64,000 nucleotides of DNA. Origin: Tsuneonella dongtanensis (lineage in GTDB: Bacteria > Pseudomonadota > Alphaproteobacteria > Sphingomonadales > Sphingomonadaceae). A program made the position numbers and the translations under genes. Where the stretch lies: contig NZ_CP016591.1 in the NCBI RefSeq assembly GCF_001698205.1, forward strand, positions 2,480,001 through 2,544,000, in the 5' to 3' direction. Below the pieces are notes generated by a model. That model ran no database searches, was not told where the DNA came from, and was given only the letters and a program-made list of their open reading frames with translations. Positions within the stretch are counted from its first letter, which is position 1; each line of letters begins with the position of its first letter. Shown here piece after piece: positions 19,568-28,122 of the stretch.

Positions 19568-20559
19568 GCACGACTCCCGCAATCGGCGTGCTCGGCGCGG
19601 GTGCGTGGGGCACGGCGCTCGCCCAGATGCTGGCATCCGACGGCCGCGAGGTGCGACTCTGGGCGCGCGAGCAGGACCTGGTCGCGGAAATCAACTCCGC
19701 TCACCGGAACAGCCTGTTCCTACCGTCCGCGTCGCTGGCTCCGACCATTCGGGCGACCGGCGACCTCGCCGAAATGGCCGAACTCGAGGTGCTGCTCGTC
19801 GTCACCCCCGCGCAGCACATGGCGGCGGTACTCGGGGGAATGCCTTCGTACCCCCGCGACCTCGTGCTGTGTTCAAAGGGTATCGAGGCGGGGACCGGGC
19901 GGCTGATGAACCATGCCGCGCGCGACGTTGCTCCCGGCAGCGACATAGCGGTCCTCGCCGGACCGACGTTCGCGCACGAAGTGGCCGGCGGTTTGCCGAC
20001 CGCCGTGACGCTCGCATGCGGCGGCGGCCGCGCGCAATGGGAGCGTATCGCCCCGCACATCGCACGACCCGCGTTTCGGCCGTACTACTCCGACGACGTC
20101 ACAGGCGCCGAGATCGGCGGCGCGGTGAAGAACGTTCTCGCGATCGCCTGCGGCGTGGTCGACGGGCTCGGTCTGGGCCAGAATGCGCGCGCGGCGCTCA
20201 TCGCCCGCGGCTATGCCGAGATGCTGCGCTTCGGCGAGGCACTGGGCGCCGAGCGCGACACGCTCGCGGGGCTTTGCGGCCTCGGCGACCTCGTCCTGAC
20301 GTGCTCGTCGACCTCCAGCCGCAACTTCAGCCTAGGCAAGGCGCTGGGCGAAGGCGGTGACCCCGTCGCGCTCATGGCCGACCGCAGGACTGTGGCCGAA
20401 GGCGCGCATACGGCGCCCGTCCTGGCCGAGCTGGCAGACGGTCACGGTGTCGCAATGCCGATCGTCGGGTCCGTGCTGCGCATTCTCCAGGGCGATCCGG
20501 CCAAAGCGGTGGTCGCAGAACTGCTGTCGCGTCCGCTTACCGCCGAGAGCGACGCGTGA
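19564..20559 (+). CDS. gpsA: NAD(P)H-dependent glycerol-3-phosphate dehydrogenase
   Basis: Reduces dihydroxyacetone phosphate to sn-glycerol 3-phosphate for phospholipid synthesis. It has 331 residues. The NAD(P)-binding '[14 protein letters not shown]' begins at residue 8, 'SKGIE' and '[11 protein letters not shown]' follow, and the catalytic Lys is in '[13 protein letters not shown]'. The start is a TTG overlapping the tsaD stop (TTGA); no ATG exists before the nucleotide-binding motif in this frame except far inside tsaD. Coupled downstream to the flippase by GTGA. Confidence 0.95.
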   Translation: MSTTPAIGVLGAGAWGTALAQMLASDGREVRLWAREQDLVAEINSAHRNSLFLPSASLAPTIRATGDLAEMAELEVLLVVTPAQHMAAVLGGMPSYPRDLVLCSKGIEAGTGRLMNHAARDVAPGSDIAVLAGPTFAHEVAGGLPTAVTLACGGGRAQWERIAPHIARPAFRPYYSDDVTGAEIGGAVKNVLAIACGVVDGLGLGQNARAALIARGYAEMLRFGEALGAERDTLAGLCGLGDLVLTCSSTSSRNFSLGKALGEGGDPVALMADRRTVAEGAHTAPVLAELADGHGVAMPIVGSVLRILQGDPAKAVVAELLSRPLTAESDA

Positions 20560-22091
20560 CCGACACGGCGCAAGAGCCGCGATCGGACGGCAGCGACATC
20601 GCGGCGCTGGCGAAGGGCGGTCGCACCAATTTCCTCGGCTTCCTGTTGCGCTTGCTCGCGCGACTGCCGTTCCTGTTCATCGCCGGACGGCTGTACGGTG
20701 CCGAGGCCCTCGGACGATTCGCGTCCGCGCTCGTGGTCGTCGAGTTGACGGCCCTGATCTGCTCGATGGGCGAGAAGCGCGGCCTTGCGCAGCGCCTCGC
20801 CGAAGCGCCCGACGATCACCCGGCCAACCTGATTTTCGACGGGATACTGATTGCGCTGCTGGCTTCGATCGTGGCCGCGACGTTCTTCTGGCTCGTTCCG
20901 GCGCCGATGTTTCCGAGCGGGATCTACACCGAACTCGACCTCCTGATCGTACTCGCGATCCCAGGCTATGCGCTCACCGAGATCGTCCTGGCGGCGCAAG
21001 CCTACCGCTTCGACATCGGCACGACCGTTCGTGCCCGGGCCGTCGTCGAGCCGTGGACCATCTCGATCCTCGCGGGCGCGTTCTATTTCGTCATCCCCGA
21101 TTCGGGTCTGGCCATGGCCTACCTCGCGTCGATCTATGCGGGCCTCGCGACCGCGCTCTGGCCGTTCCTGCGCACGTATGGGCTGCCGAGGGGCTGGCGG
21201 CCGCATCCGACGGCAATGGGCCGCATGACGATGCGTGCGCTGCCGCTCGCCACCGCCGATGCGATCGAATGGGGCACGCGGCGTCTCGACATCTTCATCC
21301 TCGGCCTCTTCGCCGCGCCCGCGGCGGTCGGGGTCTATTACGTCGCGCAGCAGGTCGCCTCGCTGCCGCAGAAGCTGAAGACCAGTTTCGAGCCGATCCT
21401 CGGCCCCGTCATCACCCGCAACCTGACCGAGAAGAACTACCCGGCGATCGCTCGCCAGGTCTGTCAGGTGGGGTTCTGGATCGTGGCGGCGCAGGCCGGC
21501 ATCGCGCTGGCGCTCGGCATACCCGGCGAAGGCGTCATGGGCCTCGTCGGCCCCAACTTCGTCGGCGGGACCGGAGCGCTCGCGTTCCTCCTCGCGGCGG
21601 AGGTGGTCGCCGCGACCGCGGTCGTCTCGGAGGCCGCGCTGATCTACGTCGCGCGGGTCCGGAACCTCGCGATCTCAGTAGCGACCATTGCACTACAGGG
21701 TGTGCTGACGGTGACGGCCATGATCGTGGTCGACCGTCTCGGATTACCCGACACCTACAAGGCGGCAGGCGCCGCCGCTGCGCTCATGCTCGCCTTGGGC
21801 ACGGCCTCCGTCGTCAAGTCGCGGTTGCTCGCGCGCATCCTGGGTGAGCCGATCAACAACTGGCGCTGGGCGCTCGTCTGGGCCGCCGCTCCCGCAATCA
21901 TCGTCGGGTGGGTCGCGGTCCAGTTGCCCGAGTGGGCTGAACTCGCCTTCGGCATTCCCGCCATCCTTCTCGCCTATGGCGCGGTGATCTGGCGCTACGG
22001 CTTCGGCCCCGAGGACCGCGTCCTGTTTCGCCGCAAGCTCGAACATCCGGCCGAAGAGGCCCAAACGACAGCAGAGGAGTCCCGTTCGTGA
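20556..22091 (+). CDS. polysaccharide/lipid flippase-like membrane protein (Wzx/MATE fold)
   Basis: A 511-residue integral membrane protein with about 12-14 hydrophobic segments. It resembles the oligosaccharide flippase (Wzx, MVF superfamily) that moves undecaprenyl-linked sugars or other lipids across the inner membrane. Typical parts are 'GRTNFLGFLLRLLARLPFLFIAGRLYG' near the N-terminus and 'DIFILGLFAAPAAVGVYYVAQQVA' mid-protein. The start is a GTG overlapping the gpsA stop. Its position next to gpsA, away from sugar-nucleotide genes, leaves the substrate unknown. Confidence 0.78.
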   Translation: MTDTAQEPRSDGSDIAALAKGGRTNFLGFLLRLLARLPFLFIAGRLYGAEALGRFASALVVVELTALICSMGEKRGLAQRLAEAPDDHPANLIFDGILIALLASIVAATFFWLVPAPMFPSGIYTELDLLIVLAIPGYALTEIVLAAQAYRFDIGTTVRARAVVEPWTISILAGAFYFVIPDSGLAMAYLASIYAGLATALWPFLRTYGLPRGWRPHPTAMGRMTMRALPLATADAIEWGTRRLDIFILGLFAAPAAVGVYYVAQQVASLPQKLKTSFEPILGPVITRNLTEKNYPAIARQVCQVGFWIVAAQAGIALALGIPGEGVMGLVGPNFVGGTGALAFLLAAEVVAATAVVSEAALIYVARVRNLAISVATIALQGVLTVTAMIVVDRLGLPDTYKAAGAAAALMLALGTASVVKSRLLARILGEPINNWRWALVWAAAPAIIVGWVAVQLPEWAELAFGIPAILLAYGAVIWRYGFGPEDRVLFRRKLEHPAEEAQTTAEESRS

Positions 22092-22624
22092 CCGAGTTTG
22101 TCTCCGCTAACCTGCCGCTGGTCATTATCGGCGGGCTGATCGCACTCGTGGTGTTGTGGTGGCTGGTGATGGCGACGCGCCGAACCCGCGTGGAGGTCGA
22201 TCGCCGCGACACGCTTGACGAGGGCGCGGCCCCTGCTGCGCGCAACCAGGCCCTGATCGATGCACCGCCGGTTGCGGCCGGGCGGACCAATCCGATGCCG
22301 CCACCGGTTCCCGAGGCAATCGCAGGGGTCGGAATAGCGGTGGCGACCGCAGTGGAAGAAGCGCAGATCGAACGCGCCAGCCACGAGGGCGACGACCTGA
22401 CCCGCATCAAGGGCCTCGGCCCCAAGCTTGCCGCGACGCTCGCGGATCTCGGTGTCACCGGCTTTGCGCAAATCGCCGGCTGGAGCGAGGCGGAAATCGA
22501 CCGCATCGACGCACAACTCGGCCGATTTCAAGGGCGTATCCGACGCGACTCATGGGTCGAACAGGCGAGACTGCTGGCCGACGGGGATCTCGCCGGTTTC
22601 GAACAGAAATTCGGAGCACAATAG
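22088..22624 (+). CDS. membrane-anchored helix-hairpin-helix protein
   Basis: A 178-residue protein with one N-terminal membrane helix (about 9-28). A Pro/Ala/Glu linker (35-100) follows, then a C-terminal HhH-type domain containing 'LTRIKGLGPKLAATLADLG' (about 104-122) and 'GWSEAEIDRIDAQLG'. Such domains are found in 'predicted flap-endonuclease-like' membrane proteins of alphaproteobacteria and in ribosomal L21-fused homologues; true nuclease activity is not shown. The start is a GTG in a GTGA overlap with the flippase. Confidence 0.78.
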   Translation: MTEFVSANLPLVIIGGLIALVVLWWLVMATRRTRVEVDRRDTLDEGAAPAARNQALIDAPPVAAGRTNPMPPPVPEAIAGVGIAVATAVEEAQIERASHEGDDLTRIKGLGPKLAATLADLGVTGFAQIAGWSEAEIDRIDAQLGRFQGRIRRDSWVEQARLLADGDLAGFEQKFGAQ

Positions 22625-22626
22625 GC

Positions 22627-22651
22627 GGAACCTTCCGCACTGATGAATGTT
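22627..22651 (+). promoter_or_regulatory. candidate sigma-EcfG (general stress) promoter
   Basis: GGAAC (22627-22631), 17 bases, then GTT (22649-22651) fits the alphaproteobacterial EcfG consensus GGAAC-N16/17-CGTT (the base before GTT is T, not C). It lies about 43 bases upstream of the response-regulator start. The -35 element overlaps a perfect repeat GCGGAA-CC-TTCCGC (22625-22638) that directly follows the stop of the upstream gene. Confidence 0.5.
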
Positions 22652-22693
22652 AAGATTGGGCCGCGAACCTTTCGGCCAGCTGGAGATCTGCCC

Positions 22694-23050
22694 ATGACGC
22701 TTTGTGTCCTTGTCGCCGAAGACGAGATGATCATCGGCGTCGACCTGTGCGATACCGTCGAGGAAGCCGGCTTCGAAGTGGCCGGCCCATTCGATACGAC
22801 CGAGTCGGCCATCGATGCCGTGGAGCGTCGCAAGCCCGACCTGGCGATCCTCGACATCAACCTCGACGATGGGGAGGTCTATCCTCTCGCCGAGAAGTTG
22901 ATGGCCGAGAACGTCCCCGTCATTTTCCATTCTGGGCAGGTCAAACCGGGCGAGGTTTTCAGCCGCTATCCCCAGGCCCACGCGCTCGCCAAGCCGTGCC
23001 CGCCGAGCGAGGTAATCGCCACCATGCGCGAAGCACTCGCCGCGGCCTGA
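22694..23050 (+). CDS. single-domain response regulator
   Basis: A stand-alone receiver domain of 118 residues with no output domain. The acidic pocket is Glu9, Asp10 and Glu11, the phosphoacceptor is Asp54 ('AILDINLDDGE'), the Ser/Thr switch is Ser80 in 'VIFHSGQ', and the conserved Lys is Lys100 in 'LAKP'. The 'FHSG' form resembles the alphaproteobacterial receivers with a 'FATG'-type motif, which include general-stress regulators such as SdrG and the PhyR receiver. The start at 22694 has GGAG at the right distance; an ATG at 22643 would place the start inside the promoter-like element. It probably acts in a phosphorelay. Confidence 0.88.
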   Translation: MTLCVLVAEDEMIIGVDLCDTVEEAGFEVAGPFDTTESAIDAVERRKPDLAILDINLDDGEVYPLAEKLMAENVPVIFHSGQVKPGEVFSRYPQAHALAKPCPPSEVIATMREALAAA

Positions 23051-23093
23051 CGCGGCCCTTGCACGAGACGCGTAGCCCTGCGAAGGCGGGGTC

Positions 23094-24266
23094 ATGACAC
23101 CATTCGACTGGCAGGATCCGTTCGGTCTCGACGCGCAGCTGAGCGAGGACGAGCGGATGATTCGCGACGCTGCGCACGCCTTTGCGCAAGCCGAACTCCA
23201 GCCCCGCGTGATCGACGCGTTCGCCAACGAGGTCGACGCACCCGAACTCTTCCCACTGATGGGCCGCGCCGGCCTGCTCGGCGCCACGGTGCCCGAGGAA
23301 TACGGCGGCGCCGGTGCCAACTACGTTTCGTACGGCCTGATCGCGCGCGAGATCGAGCGCGTGGACAGCGGCTATCGCTCGATGGCCAGCGTGCAGTCGA
23401 GCCTCGTGATGTACCCGATCCACGCCTACGGCTCCGAAGAGCAGCGGCGGAAGTATTTGCCCGGCCTCGCCAGCGGCGAGCTCATCGGCTGCTTCGGGCT
23501 CACCGAGCCGGACGCCGGCTCCGACCCCGGCTCCATGCGCACCTATGCGAAAAAGGACGGCGACGGGTACTCGATCTCGGGCAGCAAGACCTGGATCAGC
23601 AACGCCCCGTTTGCCGACGTCTTCGTCGTCTGGGCCAAGAGCGAGGCGCACGGAGGGGGCATTCGCGGCTTCGTCCTGGAAAAGGGCATGGCCGGACTTT
23701 CGGCGCCCAAGATCGACAACAAGCTTTCGCTCCGGGCGAGCACCACCGGCATGATCGTGATGGACGAGGTGAAGGTGGGCGCCGATGCGCTCCTGCCCGA
23801 CGTGCAGGGCCTGAAGGGGCCTTTCGGCTGCCTCAACCGCGCGCGCTACGGCATCTCGTGGGGCGCGATGGGCGCGGCGGAATTCTGCTTCCACGCCGCC
23901 CGCCAGTACGGGCTCGACCGCAACCAGTTCGGCCCGCTGGCATCGAAGCAACTCTACCAGCTGAAGCTTGCCGACATGATGAGCGAGATCGCGCTGGGCC
24001 TTCAGGCCAGCCTGCGGGTCGGCCGGCTCATGGACGAGCACGACTTCGCGCCCGAGATGATCTCGATCGTGAAGCGCAACAACGTCGGCAAGGCGCTCGA
24101 TATCGCTCGCAAGAGCCGCGACATGCACGGCGGCAACGGAATCAGCGGCGAATACCAGGTCATCCGCCACATGGTGAACCTCGAGACCGTCAACACCTAC
24201 GAAGGCACGCACGACGTGCACGCGCTGATCCTCGGACGCGCGATCACCGGAATCGCGGCCTTTTGA
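23094..24266 (+). CDS. gcdH: glutaryl-CoA dehydrogenase
   Basis: FAD enzyme that oxidises and decarboxylates glutaryl-CoA to crotonyl-CoA in lysine and tryptophan breakdown. It has 390 residues. '[23 protein letters not shown]' (about 83-105) carries the arginine and serine used to bind the glutaryl carboxylate in this family. '[17 protein letters not shown]' is the flavin loop. The catalytic Glu370 is in '[19 protein letters not shown]', which is diagnostic for GCDH. Its TGA stop shares an A with the ATG of the next gene (TGATG). Confidence 0.94.
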   Translation: MTPFDWQDPFGLDAQLSEDERMIRDAAHAFAQAELQPRVIDAFANEVDAPELFPLMGRAGLLGATVPEEYGGAGANYVSYGLIAREIERVDSGYRSMASVQSSLVMYPIHAYGSEEQRRKYLPGLASGELIGCFGLTEPDAGSDPGSMRTYAKKDGDGYSISGSKTWISNAPFADVFVVWAKSEAHGGGIRGFVLEKGMAGLSAPKIDNKLSLRASTTGMIVMDEVKVGADALLPDVQGLKGPFGCLNRARYGISWGAMGAAEFCFHAARQYGLDRNQFGPLASKQLYQLKLADMMSEIALGLQASLRVGRLMDEHDFAPEMISIVKRNNVGKALDIARKSRDMHGGNGISGEYQVIRHMVNLETVNTYEGTHDVHALILGRAITGIAAF

Positions 24267-24904
24267 TGCGGCTTTTCGCCTACTTCCGCAGCTCGACCAG
24301 CTACCGGGTGCGGATTGCGCTGAACCTCAAGGGGCTCGAGTACGACATCGTCCCGGTGAACCTGCGGACATCGGAACAGAGCGCGGCGGAGTTCACCGCG
24401 CGCAACCCGTTCGGCGGAGTGCCGATGCTGGAGGCCGATGGACGCGACCGGGCGCAGTCGATGGCCATCCTCGAGTGGCTCGACGAGGCCTATCCCGAGC
24501 CAGCCCTGCTGCCCTCGGGCATCGAGGACCGCTACACGGTTCGCGAACTGACCTATGCGATCGCGACCGAGATCCACGCGCTGAACAACCTTCAGGTGCT
24601 GAAGCACCTGCGCGGCGCGATGGGCCATAGCGAAGCGGAAACGGACGAATGGTACCGCCACTGGCTCGCTAGGACGCTCGATCCCGTCGAGACGAGGCTG
24701 GCCCAACTCGGCACCGGCGATTTCCTGATGGATGGGCGCCCCGGCCTGTTCGAGGTCGTGCTGCTTCCCCAGCTCTTCAACGCGCGCAAGCTCGATTTCG
24801 ACCTCTCGCGCCATCCGCACCTTACCCGCATCGAGGCCGCGTGCCTCGCCCTGCCCGCGTTCCAGCGCGCGCACCCAGACAACCAACCGGATACTCCTCA
24901 ATGA
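24266..24904 (+). CDS. maiA: maleylacetoacetate isomerase
   Basis: A 212-residue zeta-class glutathione transferase, isomerising maleylacetoacetate to fumarylacetoacetate in tyrosine/homogentisate (or gentisate) breakdown. The glutathione-site motif is 'YFRSSTSYRVRIALNLKG' at 6-23, where most homologues have SSCSxR (here Thr replaces Cys). 'NPFGGVPMLEADG' and 'QSMAILEWLDEAYPEP' complete the thioredoxin domain. It is followed in an ATGA overlap by the hydrolase that takes its product, which supports the assignment. Confidence 0.9.
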   Translation: MRLFAYFRSSTSYRVRIALNLKGLEYDIVPVNLRTSEQSAAEFTARNPFGGVPMLEADGRDRAQSMAILEWLDEAYPEPALLPSGIEDRYTVRELTYAIATEIHALNNLQVLKHLRGAMGHSEAETDEWYRHWLARTLDPVETRLAQLGTGDFLMDGRPGLFEVVLLPQLFNARKLDFDLSRHPHLTRIEAACLALPAFQRAHPDNQPDTPQ

Positions 24905-25908
24905 AACTCGCATCGCTCAAGCACGGCCGCGACGGCAAGCTCGTCGTCGTCTCCAAGGACCTCACGCGCTATTGCGCGGCGGACAACATCGCGCCGACGC
25001 TGCAGGCGGCGCTCGACGACTGGGACCGCGTGGCGCCCTATCTCGATGCGCTCTATCGCGACGTCGAACACTGGTCGGTGCCCTGCGGCCGGTTCCACGA
25101 GCACGACGCGATGTCCCCCCTTCCCCGCGCCTACCAGTGGGCCGACGGCAGCGCCTACATCAATCACGTCGAACTTGTCCGGCAGGCTCGCGGCGCGACG
25201 GTGCCCGAAAGCTTCTATCACGACCCGCTGATGTACCAGGGCGGCAGCGACGGATTTCTCGCCCCGCGCGATCCCATCCCGCTCAAGGACGTTTCGTGGG
25301 GATGCGACATGGAAGGCGAGATCGCGTGCATCACCGACGACGTGCCGATGGGCGTTTCGAGCGAGGAGGCGGCAGACCACATCAAGCTGCTGATGCTGGT
25401 CAACGACGTATCCTTGCGAGGGCTGATCCCGGGCGAGCTGGAAAAAGGCTTCGGCTTCTTCCAGTCCAAGCCCGCCAGCGCGTTCTCGCCTGTCGCGGTG
25501 ACGCCCGACGAACTCGGTGATGCCTGGGCAGGCAGCGTCATCCACCTGCCGCTCATGGTCGATTACAACGATGCTCCCTTCGGCCGCGCCAATGCGGGGC
25601 AGGAGGCGACCTTCAGCCTGGCCGACCTCGTCGCGCACGCGGCGAAGACGCGCTCGCTCTGCGCCGGATCGATCATCGGTTCGGGCACGGTGAGCAACAA
25701 GGGTGCGGACGGCGGCCCGGGGAAGCCGGTCAGCGAAGGCGGCGCCGGCTATTCGTGCATCGCCGAAATCCGCATGATCGAGACGATCGCCGACGGAAAG
25801 CCCTCTACGCGCTTCATGCAGCCGGGCGACAAGGTATCGGTCGAGATGCGCGATGCGGCCGGTCACTCGATCTTCGGCAAGATCGAACAGGACGTCGTCG
25901 CCGCCTGA
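24901..25908 (+). CDS. fumarylacetoacetate hydrolase family protein
   Basis: Cleaves a beta-diketone; next to maiA the natural product would be fumarate plus acetoacetate. It has 335 residues, shorter than the 420-residue classical FahA, and resembles the bacterial two-domain FAH type. The metal-binding area shows '[18 protein letters not shown]' (about 136-153) and '[22 protein letters not shown]' (about 184-205). 'GTVSNKG...[13 protein letters not shown]' follows in the C-terminal part. The ATG overlaps the maiA stop. Confidence 0.88.
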   Translation: MKLASLKHGRDGKLVVVSKDLTRYCAADNIAPTLQAALDDWDRVAPYLDALYRDVEHWSVPCGRFHEHDAMSPLPRAYQWADGSAYINHVELVRQARGATVPESFYHDPLMYQGGSDGFLAPRDPIPLKDVSWGCDMEGEIACITDDVPMGVSSEEAADHIKLLMLVNDVSLRGLIPGELEKGFGFFQSKPASAFSPVAVTPDELGDAWAGSVIHLPLMVDYNDAPFGRANAGQEATFSLADLVAHAAKTRSLCAGSIIGSGTVSNKGADGGPGKPVSEGGAGYSCIAEIRMIETIADGKPSTRFMQPGDKVSVEMRDAAGHSIFGKIEQDVVAA

Positions 25909-25936
25909 ACCTCTTGCGCGGAGGAGTTTTCGAACA

Positions 25937-25972
25937 CATGGTATCCCGCATAGCAGCGGGAGAGATACCATG
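25937..25972 (+). promoter_or_regulatory. hairpin that contains the SDR ribosome site and start codon
   Basis: CATGGTATC (25937-25945) pairs perfectly with GATACCATG (25964-25972), and CCGC (25946-25949) with GCGG (25956-25959), around the loop ATAGCA. The bulge GAGA (25960-25963) contains part of the likely Shine-Dalgarno GGGAGAGA. The ATG of the SDR gene (25970-25972) is the last three bases of the outer stem. The structure is seen directly; it may block translation or be a repressor operator with dyad symmetry. Confidence 0.55.
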
Positions 25973-26737
25973 ACCGATCCGTTCGACCTCACCGGCAAAG
26001 TCGCGCTCATCACCGGATCCTCGCGCGGGATCGGCAAGTCGATCGCCGAGCATCTGGCCCGCCGCGGGGCGAAGGTCGTGATTTCCAGCCGCACGCAGGA
26101 TGCCTGCGAAGCGGTCGCCGACGCGATCAATGACGAATGCGGCGCAGGATCGGCCGTCGCTATCGCCGCCAGCATTTCGTCGAAGGACGCACTCGAGGAA
26201 CTCGTCCGGCGCACGCAGGAGGTGTTTGGCCCCGTCGACATCCTGGTCTGCAACGCCGCGTCGAATCCGCATTATGGATCGCTCGACACGATCGACGACG
26301 AGAAGTTCCGCAAGACGCTCGACAACAACATCCTTTCGAATCACTGGCTGATCCAGCTGTGCCTCCCCGACATGCGCGCGAAGCGCGACGGGGCCATCGT
26401 CGTCATATCCTCCATCGCCGGGCTTCGCGGAAGCCAGACGATCGGCGCCTATGCGATCACCAAGGCGGCCGACATCTCGCTGGTGCGCAACTACGCCGTC
26501 GAGAACGGGAGGCACGGAATCCGGGTGAACGGAATCGCCCCGGGTTTGGTGAAGACCGATTTCGCCAAGGCGCTCTACGAGAACCCGGAGGCGGAGAAGG
26601 CCGCGATAGCGCGCACCCCGATGGGCCGGCTCGGCGTACCGGCCGATATCGCCGGCCTCGCCGCCTTCCTGTCCTCGCCCGCAGCCAGCTGGCTGACCGG
26701 CCAGACGATCGTCGTGGATGGAGGGACCACCGTCTGA
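25970..26737 (+). CDS. SDR family oxidoreductase
   Basis: A 255-residue classical short-chain dehydrogenase/reductase. It has the nucleotide-binding TGSSRGIGK (15-23), 'NAAS' near 96-99, and the catalytic Ser149, Tyr162 and Lys166 ('SSIAG...AYAITK'). '[28 protein letters not shown]' is the usual C-terminal signature. The Arg in TGSSRG suggests NADPH or mixed use. The start codon is in a hairpin. It lies at the head of a run of acyl-CoA dehydrogenase and transporter genes, so oxidation or reduction of a hydroxy/keto intermediate in that pathway is likely. Confidence 0.9.
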   Translation: MTDPFDLTGKVALITGSSRGIGKSIAEHLARRGAKVVISSRTQDACEAVADAINDECGAGSAVAIAASISSKDALEELVRRTQEVFGPVDILVCNAASNPHYGSLDTIDDEKFRKTLDNNILSNHWLIQLCLPDMRAKRDGAIVVISSIAGLRGSQTIGAYAITKAADISLVRNYAVENGRHGIRVNGIAPGLVKTDFAKALYENPEAEKAAIARTPMGRLGVPADIAGLAAFLSSPAASWLTGQTIVVDGGTTV

Positions 26738-26814
26738 GTCTTGCCGCCTTTCAAAAAAGCGGTATGGTGAGCACTTGAGCCCCGAAAAGCGGCCCTGCGG
26801 GAGAGACGCGGATT

Positions 26815-28122
26815 ATGGCATGGGACTTCGAAACCGATCCCGAATTCCAGGCGAAGCTCGACTGGATGGAAAGCTTCGTCACCGAAAAGGTCGAGCCGCT
26901 CGGCTACCTCGGGATCCATCCGTACGACGTCACGAACCCCCGGCGTAACGAACTGGTCCGCCCGCTCCAGCAGGAAGTGAAGGACCAGGGCCTGTGGGCC
27001 TGTCATCTCGGCCCCGAACTCGGCGGACAGGGATACGGGCAGGTCAAGCTGGGCCTGATGAACGAGATCATCGGCGGCGCGATGTTTGCCCCGATCGTTT
27101 TCGGCTGCCAGGCACCCGACACCGGCAATGCAGAGATCATCGCCCACTATGGCACGCCCGAGCAGAAGGAACGCTACCTCAGGCCCCTGCTCGACAACGA
27201 GATCGTCAGCGCCTTTTCGATGACCGAGCCGCAGGGCGGGTCCGATCCGACCAATTTCGTCACCCGGGCGGAGCAGGATGGCAACCACTGGAAAATCAAC
27301 GGCGAGAAGTGGTTCTCGACCAACGGCAAGTGGGCCGACTTCCTGATCGTCATGGCGGTCACCGATCCCGACGCACCGCGCCATCAGCGGATGAGCATGT
27401 TCATCGTGCCCATCGATACGCCCGGCGTCGAGATCGTCCGCAACGTAGGCGTCTATGGCCAGCAGGATGGCAGCGAAAGCTACGTCCGCTATACCGACGT
27501 GCGCGTTCCGGCCGACCACTTGCTGGGCGAGCGCGGCGGCGCGTTCGCCATCTCGCAGACCCGCCTCGGCGGGGGCCGGGTCCACCACGCGATGCGCACC
27601 GTCGGCAACTGTCGCAAGCTGCTCGACCGCATGAGCCGACGGGCGGTCAGCCGGACCACCCGCACCGGAACTCTCGCGGACTACCAGGGGGTCCAGTTCG
27701 ACATCGCGGACAGCTATATCGAGCTCGAGCAGTTCAAGCTGTTCGTGCTCAAGACCGCCTGGGCGATCGACAAGTACAACGACTACCGCCGCGTGCGGAA
27801 GGACATCGCCGCGATCAAGGCGCTGATGCCCAAGGTCTATGCCGATATCGCCAAGCGCTGCATCCACATTCACGGCAGCCTGGGCGTCTCCAACGAGATG
27901 CCGTTCGTCGGCGGCCTGATCGCCGCGATGGTCATGGGCATCGCCGACGGGCCGACCGAAGTGCACAAGGTCACCGTCGCAAAGCAGCACCTCAAGCAAT
28001 ACCGCGACGTGAAGGACCCGGTGTTTCCGGACTATTCGCTGCTCAATCGAAAGGCGCTTGCCATGGAGCTTTACCCGGACCCCGTCGGCGAGATCGCCGA
28101 TGCGGCGGAAATGGCGGTATGA
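26815..28122 (+). CDS. acyl-CoA dehydrogenase, ACAD10/11-like
   Basis: A 435-residue FAD-dependent acyl-CoA dehydrogenase. It begins with the N-terminal helical domain, then 'SAFSMTEPQGGSDPTNFVTRAE' at the flavin loop (about 137-158). The C-terminal part shows 'CIHIHGSLGVSNEMPFVGG' and 'MGIADGPTEVHKVTVAK', where Asp sits at the position of the catalytic Glu of short- and medium-chain enzymes, as in the ACAD10/11 branch. That branch often handles branched or hydroxylated long chains. GGAG lies 11 bases before the ATG. The stop overlaps the next transporter start (ATGA). Confidence 0.88.
   Translation: MAWDFETDPEFQAKLDWMESFVTEKVEPLGYLGIHPYDVTNPRRNELVRPLQQEVKDQGLWACHLGPELGGQGYGQVKLGLMNEIIGGAMFAPIVFGCQAPDTGNAEIIAHYGTPEQKERYLRPLLDNEIVSAFSMTEPQGGSDPTNFVTRAEQDGNHWKINGEKWFSTNGKWADFLIVMAVTDPDAPRHQRMSMFIVPIDTPGVEIVRNVGVYGQQDGSESYVRYTDVRVPADHLLGERGGAFAISQTRLGGGRVHHAMRTVGNCRKLLDRMSRRAVSRTTRTGTLADYQGVQFDIADSYIELEQFKLFVLKTAWAIDKYNDYRRVRKDIAAIKALMPKVYADIAKRCIHIHGSLGVSNEMPFVGGLIAAMVMGIADGPTEVHKVTVAKQHLKQYRDVKDPVFPDYSLLNRKALAMELYPDPVGEIADAAEMAV

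Noticed and set aside
22625-22638. Rho-independent terminator after the HhH gene
   Set aside because: The GCGGAA/TTCCGC repeat has almost no loop and no following T-run; its overlap with a GGAAC promoter element is the better reading.
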